Below are positions 53,230 through 62,743 of a stretch of 64,000 nucleotides of DNA, one piece after another. The stretch covers positions 248,001 through 312,000 of the forward strand of contig NZ_QAOU01000004.1 in the NCBI RefSeq assembly GCF_003050965.1, in the 5' to 3' direction. The stretch comes from Nitrosospira sp. Nsp2. GTDB taxonomy: Bacteria; Pseudomonadota; Gammaproteobacteria; Burkholderiales; Nitrosomonadaceae. Made by a program: the position numbers and the translations under genes. Positions within the stretch are counted from its first letter, which is position 1; each line of letters starts with the position of its first letter. A model generated the notes under the pieces. That model did no database searches, was not told the DNA's origin, and worked only from the letters and a program-made list of their open reading frames with translations.

Positions 53230-55101
53230 TCATGCCAGTCTCCGGCCCCGCTCCGTTTTACTGGATGCGGAACCGATCACTCCGCGGAAGAAATCAACCA
53301 GTTTTGGCACATGGTAGTCGAACGTGAAAAGGTCGCGTTGCTGCCAAACCCGCTCGCGGATGATTTGCAACTGCTCACGATCTCGTAGCTGCGTGGCAAG
53401 GTCATCCATCGTGTCAAAAAAAATTCCGGTGCCAAGCTGCTTCGCCAATGTTTGTGTAGCGACGACTGCGCCGTCATTTGCCTTCTGCAGCATCGGCAAC
53501 CCGGCTGCCGCGAGGGTACTGAGTCGGGCCGGGTAGTTCAGGTCATCCCAGTTTGCCCTCCTGATTTCACCTCCATTGCCGCTGTCAAAAAGGTGTAGCC
53601 ATCCCGCATCATATTGCGAAAACTCCGTGGTCCAACGGCTTTGGTCTACGTTGGGATGCAAATGCAGATACCCAGGCGCCATGGCCTGAGTTTTTTCTAT
53701 CCACTGGAGCCACTGTCCATGGGTTATCTCTCCGTAAAAATGCAGATGAATGCCCTGTCTTGCGAGCTCCACCACATGATGCGGGTGGAGGCCGATTGGC
53801 CGGCCGGGCGACACGGTATGAATCTCGCTGGCGGTTGAGGAACGCAGTGGTGTGCGCGGCCAATCGAACCAGTCGCGCTTTGGCAAGTCGCCATCCAGCA
53901 CGTGGGTTGGTTTGCTCAGCGACAGGCCGGGAACGATGGTATCGAACCAGTCTCGCATTTCCGGGCTTGAGAAGATCTGCCCATCCGAATACTGATGCAG
54001 GTCGATCAATTGGGGCCAAGTTCCTTTTTCGAGACAAATGAATGGCCCTTCCTTGAAATGCCAGATGAATGGAATGCCAGGGGTCGCCATCAATACCTCA
54101 TGTGCGAACGGCACGGCCTGCCAGTTGAGCAACGCATAAATAACATCCGGCTGGAGCTGCTTTATCGCTCCGCGCCAGTTGTCTCGCGGCAAATCCTCGA
54201 CATGTCCGAAAGGCACCGGTCCCACGGTGTTATACCAGTGCGGATTCTGCATCCACAAGCCATACAGCCTGTGCCCCTGCTCTTCCAGTGCAAGTACGCG
54301 GTCGGCGTTATACGCCAGTTCGCCGACCAGAAGTATTTTCAGTCCATCGCAGGCCGGGGGCGTATCCGGCCTTTCGCGCATCCTTCGATAGTGGTCCACC
54401 TCATCAATCGAATGGCCTACCGAAGTATGAAAGCGCAGCGGTTCTTCGACCCGGTAGTGCGAGCGAAAGGGATTGATGCCGCCTTCAGGCTCTTGCATGA
54501 TCTTGTGCCGTTGCATCGGATGGGATACCCACTCGCAGGTAATGCTGTTACTGGCGGCAAAAGCGCCGAGGGGCCGCAGCAGCCCCCAGTAGAGTCGCTC
54601 CAGGTCATCCGATTCCACTTCCGGGCGTTCCAACCAGCGCGCTGCCGTTTTACGGTGCATGCACTGGACCAGTTGCAAGGAAAATCCGGCAATCTGCCCG
54701 CTCGCTTGCCGATTGTAATGGTGGCGGATACCGGAATAAGCTAACACGGCTTCCGGCTGTATCTCGATGCATGTCTTCAGACTATGCAGATGTTCGCGGT
54801 AATAGACATCATCGCTCGGCAAGTAAGCGATAAGCGGCGCTTTCGCTTTGGTAATGCCTTCATTCAAGGCATGGCCCAGCCCCTGGTTTTTTGCCAATCG
54901 GTAATAACGGATGCGCACGTCGCCCAAGTATTTGGAGACTACCTCCGCGGTTGCATCCCGCGAGCCGTCGTCGATTACGCTCGCTTCCCAATCAGTGAGG
55001 ACTTGCGCCTGCAAGCTGTCAAGCGCGCGGCGAATGAACCCTGCTTGTTCGTAAGTGGGAATCACTACGCTGACCGATGGAGAGTATGGTGGCTGCATCA
55101 T
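53230..55101 (-). CDS. Glycosyltransferase (GT2 N-terminal domain plus second GT-like domain)
   Basis: The 623-residue protein begins with a GT-A family 2 domain (about 8-235: VSVVIPTYEQAGFIRRALDS, then VIDDGSRDAT and the Asp pair in PSDDVYYREH). The C-terminal part (about 255-600) looks like a GT-B-type glycosyltransferase (ILLVGELAYNADRVLALEEQ .. PFIWHFKEGP .. VHLHPNVDQSRWTTEFSQYD). This fits a two-domain sugar transferase acting on a polysaccharide or a secondary metabolite; substrate unknown. AAGGA lies 5 nt before the ATG. It is the downstream end of a - strand cluster with 260 bp to the next gene. Confidence 0.82.
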   Translation of the reverse strand: MMQPPYSPSVSVVIPTYEQAGFIRRALDSLQAQVLTDWEASVIDDGSRDATAEVVSKYLGDVRIRYYRLAKNQGLGHALNEGITKAKAPLIAYLPSDDVYYREHLHSLKTCIEIQPEAVLAYSGIRHHYNRQASGQIAGFSLQLVQCMHRKTAARWLERPEVESDDLERLYWGLLRPLGAFAASNSITCEWVSHPMQRHKIMQEPEGGINPFRSHYRVEEPLRFHTSVGHSIDEVDHYRRMRERPDTPPACDGLKILLVGELAYNADRVLALEEQGHRLYGLWMQNPHWYNTVGPVPFGHVEDLPRDNWRGAIKQLQPDVIYALLNWQAVPFAHEVLMATPGIPFIWHFKEGPFICLEKGTWPQLIDLHQYSDGQIFSSPEMRDWFDTIVPGLSLSKPTHVLDGDLPKRDWFDWPRTPLRSSTASEIHTVSPGRPIGLHPHHVVELARQGIHLHFYGEITHGQWLQWIEKTQAMAPGYLHLHPNVDQSRWTTEFSQYDAGWLHLFDSGNGGEIRRANWDDLNYPARLSTLAAAGLPMLQKANDGAVVATQTLAKQLGTGIFFDTMDDLATQLRDREQLQIIRERVWQQRDLFTFDYHVPKLVDFFRGVIGSASSKTERGRRLA

Positions 55102-55361
55102 TTTTCCTTCTTATGGTTGTGTACCGAGCCCGGGCTGTTGTAGTAAGTATAGTAATAAGGGGACTATCCAGTGAGGTTTTGATACGTCTGAAATCGGACG
55201 GAACAGGTACGTTCTGATTCGAAGAGGCGGCCACGTTGCCCAGCCGTGAGCTGCTTTAAACCGATCTACCCAGAGGAATCCCTGGTCACCCCGTATCGAC
55301 TTGCTTCTTCGCTCGAATCGGAGCAGATGCAGAAATACTTTCGTCGTGCGGGGGCCGGAGC

Positions 55362-56717
55362 TCACTTGTCGAGCAACCGATTAATGACGTTGCGTGTGAT
55401 CTTGTCGACGTGAGGATCTTGGGCATTCTCGAGCACCTGCGCCCAGTCGGTCGTTCCGGCGGTGAACACGGTTCCGTTTCGCGCGAAAATCCCCATGGTT
55501 GCCGCGTGAATGCCAGCACCTGCCGGGTACATTTCACGCGGTGGGCGTTCCTGCCAGTCGCCATCGAGCAAGCTTGCGGCCAGGACGCGAAACCCGGATG
55601 GCGTTCCTGTGAGGTGCGCGTTTGAAGAAAGAACGGCAAGTCCGGCTGTCCCGTCGAAGCTCTCTAATGGTGCACCGTCGCATTCGTATCCGACCAGCGG
55701 CGGCGAGGTATTGCTGCCGAATGAATTACCGTGGGACAGCCCGGTCCCGGCGAATACCCAGTGCTCGGGATCCTGCACGATAAATCCCTCCGTATGGCGT
55801 GGGCCGTCCCACCAGCCGCCCCCATTCCGGTAACTGACTCCAGTGAGCGCATCCTCAGGACGCGCCGCGCCCGTCTGCGGCCACCAGTGATCGAAGGCGC
55901 CATGAGGGCCCCCCTGATGGCACACGATCGCAGTTCCGTCGTCGACGACATGAATGCGCCACCAGCAGAGATTGGCTCCGAAGAAGGCGACGTTCCCGCC
56001 TTTCGATACGAAATCTTCCACCCGGTCGCGCGCCGGCTCGCTCCAGTATTCGTCGTGCCCAACGCTGAGCAGAAGGCGATAACGATTACACAGATCGCGA
56101 TCCGCATGGATATCGAAATCGGTACAGAATTCCGGTGAATATCCGTTCCGCAGGAGCCAGCGAATGAAACGTGCATCCCAATGCGCAAAGGTCTGGCGCG
56201 GCGAACTCATGTCGTAGTAGTCGAGAGCGCCCCAGGTCTCGCCCCCAATGCCTCCGCCCGGACGGTGCAGCGATAGTTTCGCCCCCGCCGGGTCCTGAGA
56301 CCGCGGCGGATTGATGTAAAAACAGCCTCCGCCGGTGCAGTTGTAAGCGTGGTAGGTAGCAAGCGGAATCTTGTAGAGCAGCTTGCTGCGTCGCTTGCCA
56401 CTCACGATGAACAGGGCTGAAGCGCTTTTGTTTGCCAGATCGATACCGCCCCCGCCGGATTCCTCCAGATGGGCGATATACACCGCTGAAGGCCAATGAT
56501 GCGGAATCTTGAACTCATACGGCGGCCATTGCCAGTCGTCCGCCGCACTTTGCGGTAACGCGTATTTGCCCGCCAGCCAGCTCGTTTCATGCACGAGCAG
56601 CAAGCGCTCGCCCCAACGGTAGAAGAGCACGCGAAAGCGAGCCGCGTCGGTTGAGATGTGCAGCACCAAAGATTCTCCGGGCGCCACGCCTGCGCGGGCA
56701 GGATAGCCATGGATCAC
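55362..56717 (-). CDS. N,N-dimethylformamidase beta-subunit-like protein
   Basis: The 451-residue protein starts at GTG with GAGGAG 6 nt upstream. It has a beta-sandwich-like start (PARAGVAPGESLVLHISTDA), then the marker blocks YHAYNCTGGGCFY, RNGYSPEFCTDFDIH and the Rossmann/GATase-like LLLSVGHDEYWSEPARDRVE, as in the large subunit of dimethylformamidase. Whether it hydrolyses amides is not known, since most homologues are uncharacterised. It lies 14 bp downstream of the carbamoyltransferase gene and is surely cotranscribed with it. Confidence 0.8.
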   Translation of the reverse strand: MIHGYPARAGVAPGESLVLHISTDAARFRVLFYRWGERLLLVHETSWLAGKYALPQSAADDWQWPPYEFKIPHHWPSAVYIAHLEESGGGGIDLANKSASALFIVSGKRRSKLLYKIPLATYHAYNCTGGGCFYINPPRSQDPAGAKLSLHRPGGGIGGETWGALDYYDMSSPRQTFAHWDARFIRWLLRNGYSPEFCTDFDIHADRDLCNRYRLLLSVGHDEYWSEPARDRVEDFVSKGGNVAFFGANLCWWRIHVVDDGTAIVCHQGGPHGAFDHWWPQTGAARPEDALTGVSYRNGGGWWDGPRHTEGFIVQDPEHWVFAGTGLSHGNSFGSNTSPPLVGYECDGAPLESFDGTAGLAVLSSNAHLTGTPSGFRVLAASLLDGDWQERPPREMYPAGAGIHAATMGIFARNGTVFTAGTTDWAQVLENAQDPHVDKITRNVINRLLDK

Positions 56718-56731
56718 ACGTGCTCTCCTCG

Positions 56732-58423
56732 TTACGGGATAGGGGCGACCGGCTCTGGTTCGACACGCTTACGTATCAGATAGGGTGGCATCGCAAGCGC
56801 ATGCATGGGCGTCCGCCGAAACGAGTCCAGCGCCTGAGCCGGTGTTTCAACGATGGGTTCCTCCTTGCGGTTAAAGGATGTGTTGAGTACTACCGGAACG
56901 CCGGTGCGTGCATCGAATGCCTGGAGCAACGAGCGCAGGAATGGATCGTCGTGCTCGCCCACGGTCTGCAGCCGCGCCGTGCAGTCGACATGCGTGACAG
57001 CAGGGATGATATGCGCTGCCTGCGGCTGGACCGGCGCCGCGAATTGCATGAAGGGGGAGGGCCGGCGGATGTCGAAGAATTCCTCCGCGCGTTCAAGCAG
57101 CACTACCGGCGCCAGCGGGCGGAACCACTCGCGCTCCTTGACTTTGGAGTTGATCCAGTCGCGAACATGGCCGTGGCGCGGGTCTCCGAGAATGCTGCGA
57201 TGGCCAAGCGCACGGGGCCCGAACTCGCTACGCCCATGGTACAGCGCAACCACCTTGGGGACGCACAGCAGGTCGACCATTCGGGTGCACAGGTCGGCAG
57301 GTCCTTCGATGTGCTCGACGATGAGGTCATCGGCCTCGCTTAAAGCAGCCTCGATGTCCGCTAGTTGCGGCTCAGGTCCGAGATAGTCATTTTCCCAACG
57401 ATAGTCGCAGCGCATGCCCGCAAGCTCATTCAGTCCATATACTGCACACCCAAGCGACGTCCCGGCATCGCTCGGCGCTGGTGGAATGAAGACGCGCTGA
57501 AAAGGCGTCTCCCGCAGCAGCCGGTCATTGGTTGAACAGTTAAGCCCGGTACCTCCGGCAAAACAAAGATTCTCCGCACCGGTTTGGTGGTGAAGCCAAC
57601 GGGCGACTTCCAGCACGGCCTCTTCGAACGCCCGCTGCCCTGCGGCAGAAAGATTGGCAGCATCCGTAAAGCGAGAACGATCGCCGCCGGTATAGCGGAA
57701 GCGTTCGCGCTCTCGCAGGGTTTCCATCCAACGCATGGGAATGGTCACTTGCGCACCGTCTACATCGAGTGGTGGCAGGCCAAGCACATCCGGATCGCCG
57801 TGCGGGGCGAGGCCCATTACCTTGCCTTCGTTGCCTTCCCCCGGAAAAATCGTTTGTGTCAGCAGGAAGTAAAACATGCCCAGCCCGACCAGGCGTCGCT
57901 CGTTGCGATCCCACAATTGCTTGCCGATGCATTCGACGTGTTGGCGATCAGATCGGTAGAACGAGGACACCTCCCGCCAGTTCGAGGGTACGTCTTTGGC
58001 GCCGCTCCATTTCTCGGTGAACTCGGAAACCGGGCTGCCTTGGCCATCGATGATCATTACTGCCGCCTCCTCGAATGGGGAGGGGTGGAATACGCTATAG
58101 ACGTGTGCGAGATGGTGCGAGATGCGAGCCCGGCGGCAGTCGGGAGAGATGGTCAACGTTTCAGCCAGCTCCTGCTCGTAGGCGGAAAGATTTTTTATCT
58201 CCGTGTCCGAAGAATAACACTCAACGAGGACATCAATCGGCCTCTTCAGATCGGGAAGATGCGGCATGTATATATTACGGAAGTCGTCGAGCTTGCCCCA
58301 GTGGTGTTTCTCCCGCGTAAGCCGTTCTTTTTGTATCGCATACACCACCTGTGATCCGCGCATCAGGCATATGCTTGCATCCTGCGTGCGATTCACGCCA
58401 AGTACTACTGGTGCATCGGTCAT
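56732..58423 (-). CDS. Carbamoyltransferase (NodU/CmcH family)
   Basis: The 563-residue protein transfers the carbamoyl group from carbamoyl phosphate to a hydroxyl of an acceptor, via carbamoyl-AMP. Visible family features: N-terminal GVNRTQDASICLMRGSQVVY, His-rich ISHHLAHVYSVFHPSPFEEA, LCFAGGTGLNCSTNDRLL and the C-terminal VVLNTSFNRKEEPIVETPAQAL. The Kae1-like N-terminal and carbamoyl C-terminal domains are both intact. AAGGAGG lies 6 nt before the ATG. Likely acts on a sugar or a small molecule made with neighbouring genes. Confidence 0.9.
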   Translation of the reverse strand: MTDAPVVLGVNRTQDASICLMRGSQVVYAIQKERLTREKHHWGKLDDFRNIYMPHLPDLKRPIDVLVECYSSDTEIKNLSAYEQELAETLTISPDCRRARISHHLAHVYSVFHPSPFEEAAVMIIDGQGSPVSEFTEKWSGAKDVPSNWREVSSFYRSDRQHVECIGKQLWDRNERRLVGLGMFYFLLTQTIFPGEGNEGKVMGLAPHGDPDVLGLPPLDVDGAQVTIPMRWMETLRERERFRYTGGDRSRFTDAANLSAAGQRAFEEAVLEVARWLHHQTGAENLCFAGGTGLNCSTNDRLLRETPFQRVFIPPAPSDAGTSLGCAVYGLNELAGMRCDYRWENDYLGPEPQLADIEAALSEADDLIVEHIEGPADLCTRMVDLLCVPKVVALYHGRSEFGPRALGHRSILGDPRHGHVRDWINSKVKEREWFRPLAPVVLLERAEEFFDIRRPSPFMQFAAPVQPQAAHIIPAVTHVDCTARLQTVGEHDDPFLRSLLQAFDARTGVPVVLNTSFNRKEEPIVETPAQALDSFRRTPMHALAMPPYLIRKRVEPEPVAPIP

Positions 58424-58523
58424 CGGATCCTCCTTTAGATCTGGTGCGGCGTTAGTACACGTTTCCGTATCGAGTTCCCATTTCGGATATTGGATTCGTT
58501 ACAGAAACCGGTGGAAGCGCACG

Positions 58524-59750
58524 TTAAGAAATTCTGTCTTTTGGCCTTACGTTCTGCACCTCATTGCCGCTACCAAATAAAATTTGCCGCCAGCCCGAGA
58601 GCGTCAATAAGAAGGCCGGGTCAGTGGTTTCGTTGAACAATCCTTCAACCTTGGTGCGGATATAGAGACTGTTATCTGCGTGCGTCACCAGTTTATTGGT
58701 CAGGTACGGCCAGCTAAACATGAACTCGGCTTTACGATAAACGTCATACTTGGGCTGTAGACCGGCTATGCCTTGAGTATAGGCTTCCGCCACCGCCCCG
58801 CGGCCCGAAGAGGATTGGGCGATGATTGCACTGGCGGCAAGCATTCCTGTTTCCATTGCCTTCCCAATTCCCTCGCCCGTCAGCGGGAAAGTCGCACCGA
58901 TGCATTCTCCAATACCCATCAGGCCGCCTTTAGCGAAGCGCGCCCCAGCCAAGCCGGTGCGAAGCGGCGCGCCTGTAAGAGGACTCAGGATTGTGCCATC
59001 TCGAATCAAGTCCCGTGCCAGGGGCAATTGGGCTACGAATCCCTCATAGGCTCGGCGGGGGTTGCTGTGCTTGTGCGCTGAACCAAAGAAGCCGATACCG
59101 ATGTTGAATATCGCATCCGGACCGGGAAAAACCCAGCCATAGCCACCCTTTACGGTACGGTCAAAGGCAAATACCAGTTCATTGAAATCCTTTGCCAAGC
59201 GTTCGTTGCGCACATACTGACGAACGGCAACGCTTCGGCTCTCAGCTCGAAGCAACAGGCCAGCTTGTTGGATGGGCTTGATAGCGGCGCCTGTTGCCAG
59301 CAAAACCCACGCTGATCGGGCAATGACCGAATCGTTGCCGTTAAAAAATTCGACACAGTAAGTTTTTCCATCCTCGTCAGCGATACGAGCGAACTCATGC
59401 CCAGACAAAAACTCCGCGCCTGCTTCAATCGCGCTCTTCAACAGTAACTCATCCAGTTTCAGACGAGGCACGCACGCGCCTGCTGCCCGGACCAGCACGT
59501 TGCTGCCGTCGAAGCCGGTCAGACGCATTCCTCGGACGGGGCAAGAGATATCGATCACACGTTCAATGAGACCGAGTTTTTTTAGTGCATGGTAAGCGTC
59601 GGGGATAAGCGCGTCCCCGCAGACTTTGTCGCGTGGGAAAACCGCTTTATCCAACAGGCCAACGGATAAGTTGGATTTGGCCAAGGTGCGTGCTGCCGCG
59701 CAACCGGCAGGCCCCGCGCCAATGACAATCACATCGTAAACCCGACTCAT
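58524..59750 (-). CDS. Geranylgeranyl-reductase-family FAD-dependent oxidoreductase
   Basis: The 408-residue flavoprotein has the FAD motif VIVIGAGPAGCAAARTLAK, the family box DKVCGDALIPDAYHALKKLG, the middle block GGYGWVFPG, and GIGECIGATFPLTGEGIGKAM, which is typical of the GGR/halogenase-like branch. It could reduce prenyl double bonds or otherwise modify a hydrophobic substrate. It lies 100 bp upstream of the carbamoyltransferase gene on the same strand. Confidence 0.88.
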   Translation of the reverse strand: MSRVYDVIVIGAGPAGCAAARTLAKSNLSVGLLDKAVFPRDKVCGDALIPDAYHALKKLGLIERVIDISCPVRGMRLTGFDGSNVLVRAAGACVPRLKLDELLLKSAIEAGAEFLSGHEFARIADEDGKTYCVEFFNGNDSVIARSAWVLLATGAAIKPIQQAGLLLRAESRSVAVRQYVRNERLAKDFNELVFAFDRTVKGGYGWVFPGPDAIFNIGIGFFGSAHKHSNPRRAYEGFVAQLPLARDLIRDGTILSPLTGAPLRTGLAGARFAKGGLMGIGECIGATFPLTGEGIGKAMETGMLAASAIIAQSSSGRGAVAEAYTQGIAGLQPKYDVYRKAEFMFSWPYLTNKLVTHADNSLYIRTKVEGLFNETTDPAFLLTLSGWRQILFGSGNEVQNVRPKDRIS

Positions 59751-59813
59751 GCCGATTTACTGTTCAAGCCAGGACCGGGCCGGAGCGCCATATTCCCTGT
59801 GAACGCTGCGCAG

Positions 59814-60605
59814 CTACCTGGCCTCAGGCGAGCTGACGCAAATTCCGCTGCAGTCGGCTCCGCCCTTAGTGGGGTCGCAATCATCCGCGGGATCATTCAC
59901 GCACGTTTTGCCGGCAGGGCATTTAAACCCGGCGATTCCGCCGCACATTTGCTTGGGTTCCTTATCCCCGTATGCGGAGCTGCCCTTGGGCGGGTAGTCG
60001 ACGCGTTTTCCACCCCCGGGTTTGGTGGGCTCTGCCGCTCCAATATTGACCGTCTCTCGAATTTGCCGCGGCTGTACCGTTTCCACGTCGATGGATTCCA
60101 CTTCTCCATCGGTATGCCGGGCGGTGTAAACCCCTACAACGTCCAATGGGACCGGACTTTTAATGACCAGAAATCCTTCGAGGAAGGCAAAATCGACGCA
60201 GACCCCATCAATCGGACAAAAATAGCCCGCGATATCAAAGCAGCTTACCCCCACCGCGCCGTCCGGCTGTAGCACTGCTTCCTTGAATGGCGTGACGCCG
60301 AATGGACCGGGGTCCGAACCAAACTGCGTCGCCAGCGCCACCTTGGCGGCTACGGCGACTTTCTTGTCCGTCGGGTTGTGTATATTGACCGTGGTGCGAT
60401 ACGTCCCCCGTGCCAACGTGCCATCCTGATGTGGCAGCAGAAGCGAACAAGCAACTTTGGCCGCGTACTGGTATTCCGTTTTAATTGTCTTTGAGGGCTG
60501 AACGGGCTCTGCCTGGGATACAGGAATAATCCCGGTAGGACCGACCATGGCCCACGAACCCATCAATGCGGCGAAAACGCCGAGCACGCGCAGCTGCTGT
60601 TTCAT
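59814..60605 (-). CDS. Exported cysteine-rich-tail protein of unknown function
   Basis: The 263-residue precursor has a signal peptide (MKQQLRVLGVFAALMGSWAM, cut near 38 after VSQAEP), a beta-rich central domain (about 40-190: YRTTVNIHNPTDKKVAVAAK ..) and a C-terminal Cys-rich motif CGGIAGFKCPAGKTCVNDP with DDCDPTKGGADCSGICV. This last block occurs in many bacterial and eukaryotic extracellular proteins. AGGAGG lies 5 nt before the ATG at 60605, which excludes the longer frame. It lies 63 bp upstream of the oxidoreductase gene; cotranscription is possible. Confidence 0.82.
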   Translation of the reverse strand: MKQQLRVLGVFAALMGSWAMVGPTGIIPVSQAEPVQPSKTIKTEYQYAAKVACSLLLPHQDGTLARGTYRTTVNIHNPTDKKVAVAAKVALATQFGSDPGPFGVTPFKEAVLQPDGAVGVSCFDIAGYFCPIDGVCVDFAFLEGFLVIKSPVPLDVVGVYTARHTDGEVESIDVETVQPRQIRETVNIGAAEPTKPGGGKRVDYPPKGSSAYGDKEPKQMCGGIAGFKCPAGKTCVNDPADDCDPTKGGADCSGICVSSPEAR

Positions 60606-60985
60606 GGTTCCCTCCTTACAGTATTGAGGACGGCAAGAGCGAATTCCTGCAATCATTGTTTTGCAGTGAAAAAAGGCTCAGCTTCTGTGAGCCCCCGATC
60701 TATTCATAGCAGCGTTTCTTTTATAGTCAAATCGTTTTGAAATTTACGAGCCACTGCGGGATCCAGACTGATGCGAGGCAGAGAGCTGGTGGGAACAAAC
60801 GGAGGTGCTGCCGATACTTACGAGCTAGTGAACAGCAGGGGCAAAGGAAGAATCAGGCGGGTTTGGAAACAGGGCAGTTGTAAGGATGGGAATCGCGTTC
60901 CCGGCAACTGATTCGATCAGCCAGGCAAAAAGATTAGATATTGGTCACGCGAGCTGTTCTCATGCGCGGTGCGCTAATACTCGAC
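60606..60985. other. Intergenic region upstream of the cysteine-rich protein gene
   Basis: 380 bp. The left part contains the - strand terminator at 60669-60693, about 65 bp before the ATG of the next gene; the rest probably holds its promoter. No gene seen. Confidence 0.4.
60669..60693 (-). terminator. Intrinsic terminator, - strand
   Basis: GGCTCA (60675-60680) pairs with TGAGCC (60688-60693) around a 7-nt loop; on the - strand a run of six T follows. It should end the transcript of the zinc-ribbon gene upstream at 60986-61216. Confidence 0.78.
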
Positions 60986-61216
60986 TTAGTTTTTACCGTT
61001 GGGGCGGCTAACCAGCTTTTTGAGGAGATCATCACTGGATTTTTTAACCGACTCCAGAACGATATGCAGTTCGAGAAGATTCACGCCCAGATGGTGTTTG
61101 CAATGAGGGCAGCTAAGCTTCGGTTCGTACTTCAGCCGCGAGATCGTTTCCTCAAAATTAGCCGAACACTGAGGGCATGCGATTGTTATCTTCTCTAAAT
61201 CCAGATCGAGCGACAC
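60986..61216 (-). CDS. Small zinc-ribbon protein
   Basis: A 76-residue protein starting at GTG. It has two CxxC knuckles, ACPQC (about 14-18) and SCPHC (about 35-39), separated by 17 residues, followed by a helical tail (LLELHIVLESVKKSSDDLLK). This is a zinc-ribbon layout; the fold may bind nucleic acid or protein. AAAGG lies about 6 nt before the GTG. Monocistronic, with a terminator about 300 bp downstream. Confidence 0.75.
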   Translation of the reverse strand: MSLDLDLEKITIACPQCSANFEETISRLKYEPKLSCPHCKHHLGVNLLELHIVLESVKKSSDDLLKKLVSRPNGKN

Positions 61217-61562
61217 GCGATGCCTTTTGTAATCCAGGTTGTGACCAAGCTTTGGAATCTTATCATATTAGCTAAATCTAACTAGAAGTTAACTAAGGTT
61301 CAGCTAAACGTCGGGTCACCCTGCACGCTTACCACACCGGTTTTCAATTTGACCTGTACGATTTGATTACCGGGTGATGACGGTATATGAATAAAAACAT
61401 CCGTCTCTGGTACGGGCGCACAAGCACAACTTAGTAACTTTTGTGCTTTCTTATAAATTCGTATGCCAACGGTATCAATTACCCTGGTATGAGTACGCTG
61501 CACGCCAAGAACTGACGGATGAAAATGGGTTGGATTATCTTATCGAGCGCAGCACCCTGAAC
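61217..61562. other. Intergenic region between the zinc-ribbon and porin-like genes
   Basis: About 345 bp, divergent, so two promoters are expected. The frame of the next gene is open back to 61443 but without a signal peptide; nothing else is seen. Confidence 0.4.
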
Positions 61563-62504
61563 ATGTGCGACTGCTTCTTAAGATTCGCGCAAGTGCGGTT
61601 TGGCAAGCTATTAATAGCGGCGACTTTCACAGCGATAGCGCCGAAGGTGGGTGCAGCCGATCTCGAACCCAGAGCCTATTCCAATATTCCTGTCGGGCAG
61701 AACTTTATCGTTGCAGGTTACGCCTTTATGAACGGCGGCGTGGGATTCTCTCCGGCGGTGCCGATTAAAGATGCTCAACTACAAGTTCATACCTCCATCT
61801 TCGCTTATGCAAGGTCGCTTGATATCTGGGGGAAATCGGGTAAGTTCGACATCATCGTTCCTCATGCCTGGTTCTCTGGCGAGGCTTTAGTAGCAGGGGA
61901 GCCGCGAAGCAGGGCAGTCGGTGGATTTAGCGATCCTGTTGTTCGCCTTTACGTGAACCTCCTTGGAGCCCCGGCTCTTTCAGTCAAAGAATTCGCTAAT
62001 TACAAACAGGACACCATCTTGGGAGTAAGTCTGGCGGTTTCAGCACCAGGAGGGCAATACGATGATCAAAGGCTCGTGAATATCGGCACTAACCGCTGGT
62101 ATTTCAAACCGGAAATTGGCCTGTCCAAGAGGTTGGGGCCCGTCACACTTGAGCTTGCTGCAAGCGCATATATTTTTACTGATAACAATCAACCTTTCCA
62201 GGGTAGAAACCTGGAGCGGGATCCGCTCTATGCTGCGCGGGGCCATCTGATCTACAGTTTCGGATCCTCCGGCATCTGGGGTTCTCTCGATGCGACGTTT
62301 TTTACCGGTGCCCGCTCCACGATGGACGGCAGGAGAAACGATGATATGCAGCAGACCTCGCGCTTGGGTGCGAGCCTGGCGTTTCCAATCAATCGTCAGA
62401 ATTCTATCAAGCTCTACGGCAGCTCGGTTGTTTCGGCCCAAAGCGGAGCTAACCTCGATATTATCGGGATCGCTTACCAGCACCGGTGGGGGAGCGGTTT
62501 TTAA
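61563..62504 (+). CDS. Outer-membrane transporter-like protein (phenol MetA-pathway family)
   Basis: The roughly 313-residue protein starts with a hydrophobic signal (MCDCFLRFAQVRFGKLLIAA .. VGA, cut near residue 28) and then DLEPRAYSNIPVGQNFIVAG. The rest alternates short strands with turns and ends in an aromatic-terminated strand (YQHRWGSGF), typical for a beta-barrel. This pattern matches the uncharacterised 'MetA-pathway of phenol degradation' transporter family. The function is unknown; the phenol link is historical. The ATG at 61563 gives the proper signal peptide. Confidence 0.82.
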   Translation: MCDCFLRFAQVRFGKLLIAATFTAIAPKVGAADLEPRAYSNIPVGQNFIVAGYAFMNGGVGFSPAVPIKDAQLQVHTSIFAYARSLDIWGKSGKFDIIVPHAWFSGEALVAGEPRSRAVGGFSDPVVRLYVNLLGAPALSVKEFANYKQDTILGVSLAVSAPGGQYDDQRLVNIGTNRWYFKPEIGLSKRLGPVTLELAASAYIFTDNNQPFQGRNLERDPLYAARGHLIYSFGSSGIWGSLDATFFTGARSTMDGRRNDDMQQTSRLGASLAFPINRQNSIKLYGSSVVSAQSGANLDIIGIAYQHRWGSGF

Positions 62505-62743
62505 ATGCTTCAAATGCCGGTATTTTGAAGTATTAACCCACATTGGACTAGATGAACCAAGGTTCTACTCTTTCACTGATGACGCGGTATTAGTTGGGTT
62601 CGGGTTCAATACCTGCCGCCTTCACCCATTAAAGGGCACCCAGCAGGAGGCTTTTGTTGAGATGCCTGGAATTAGGAGCTGCCATCCGGTTAGGGCTGAG
62701 CGAGCCTTGCTTACCTGGACGCACAGAGCTGTCCACCCGCACA
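62505..62743. other. Gap between the porin-like gene and the pyk-like pseudogene
   Basis: About 240 bp; the decayed C-terminal part of the pseudogene may extend here, but I could not recognise any conserved pyruvate kinase motif in it. Confidence 0.3.
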
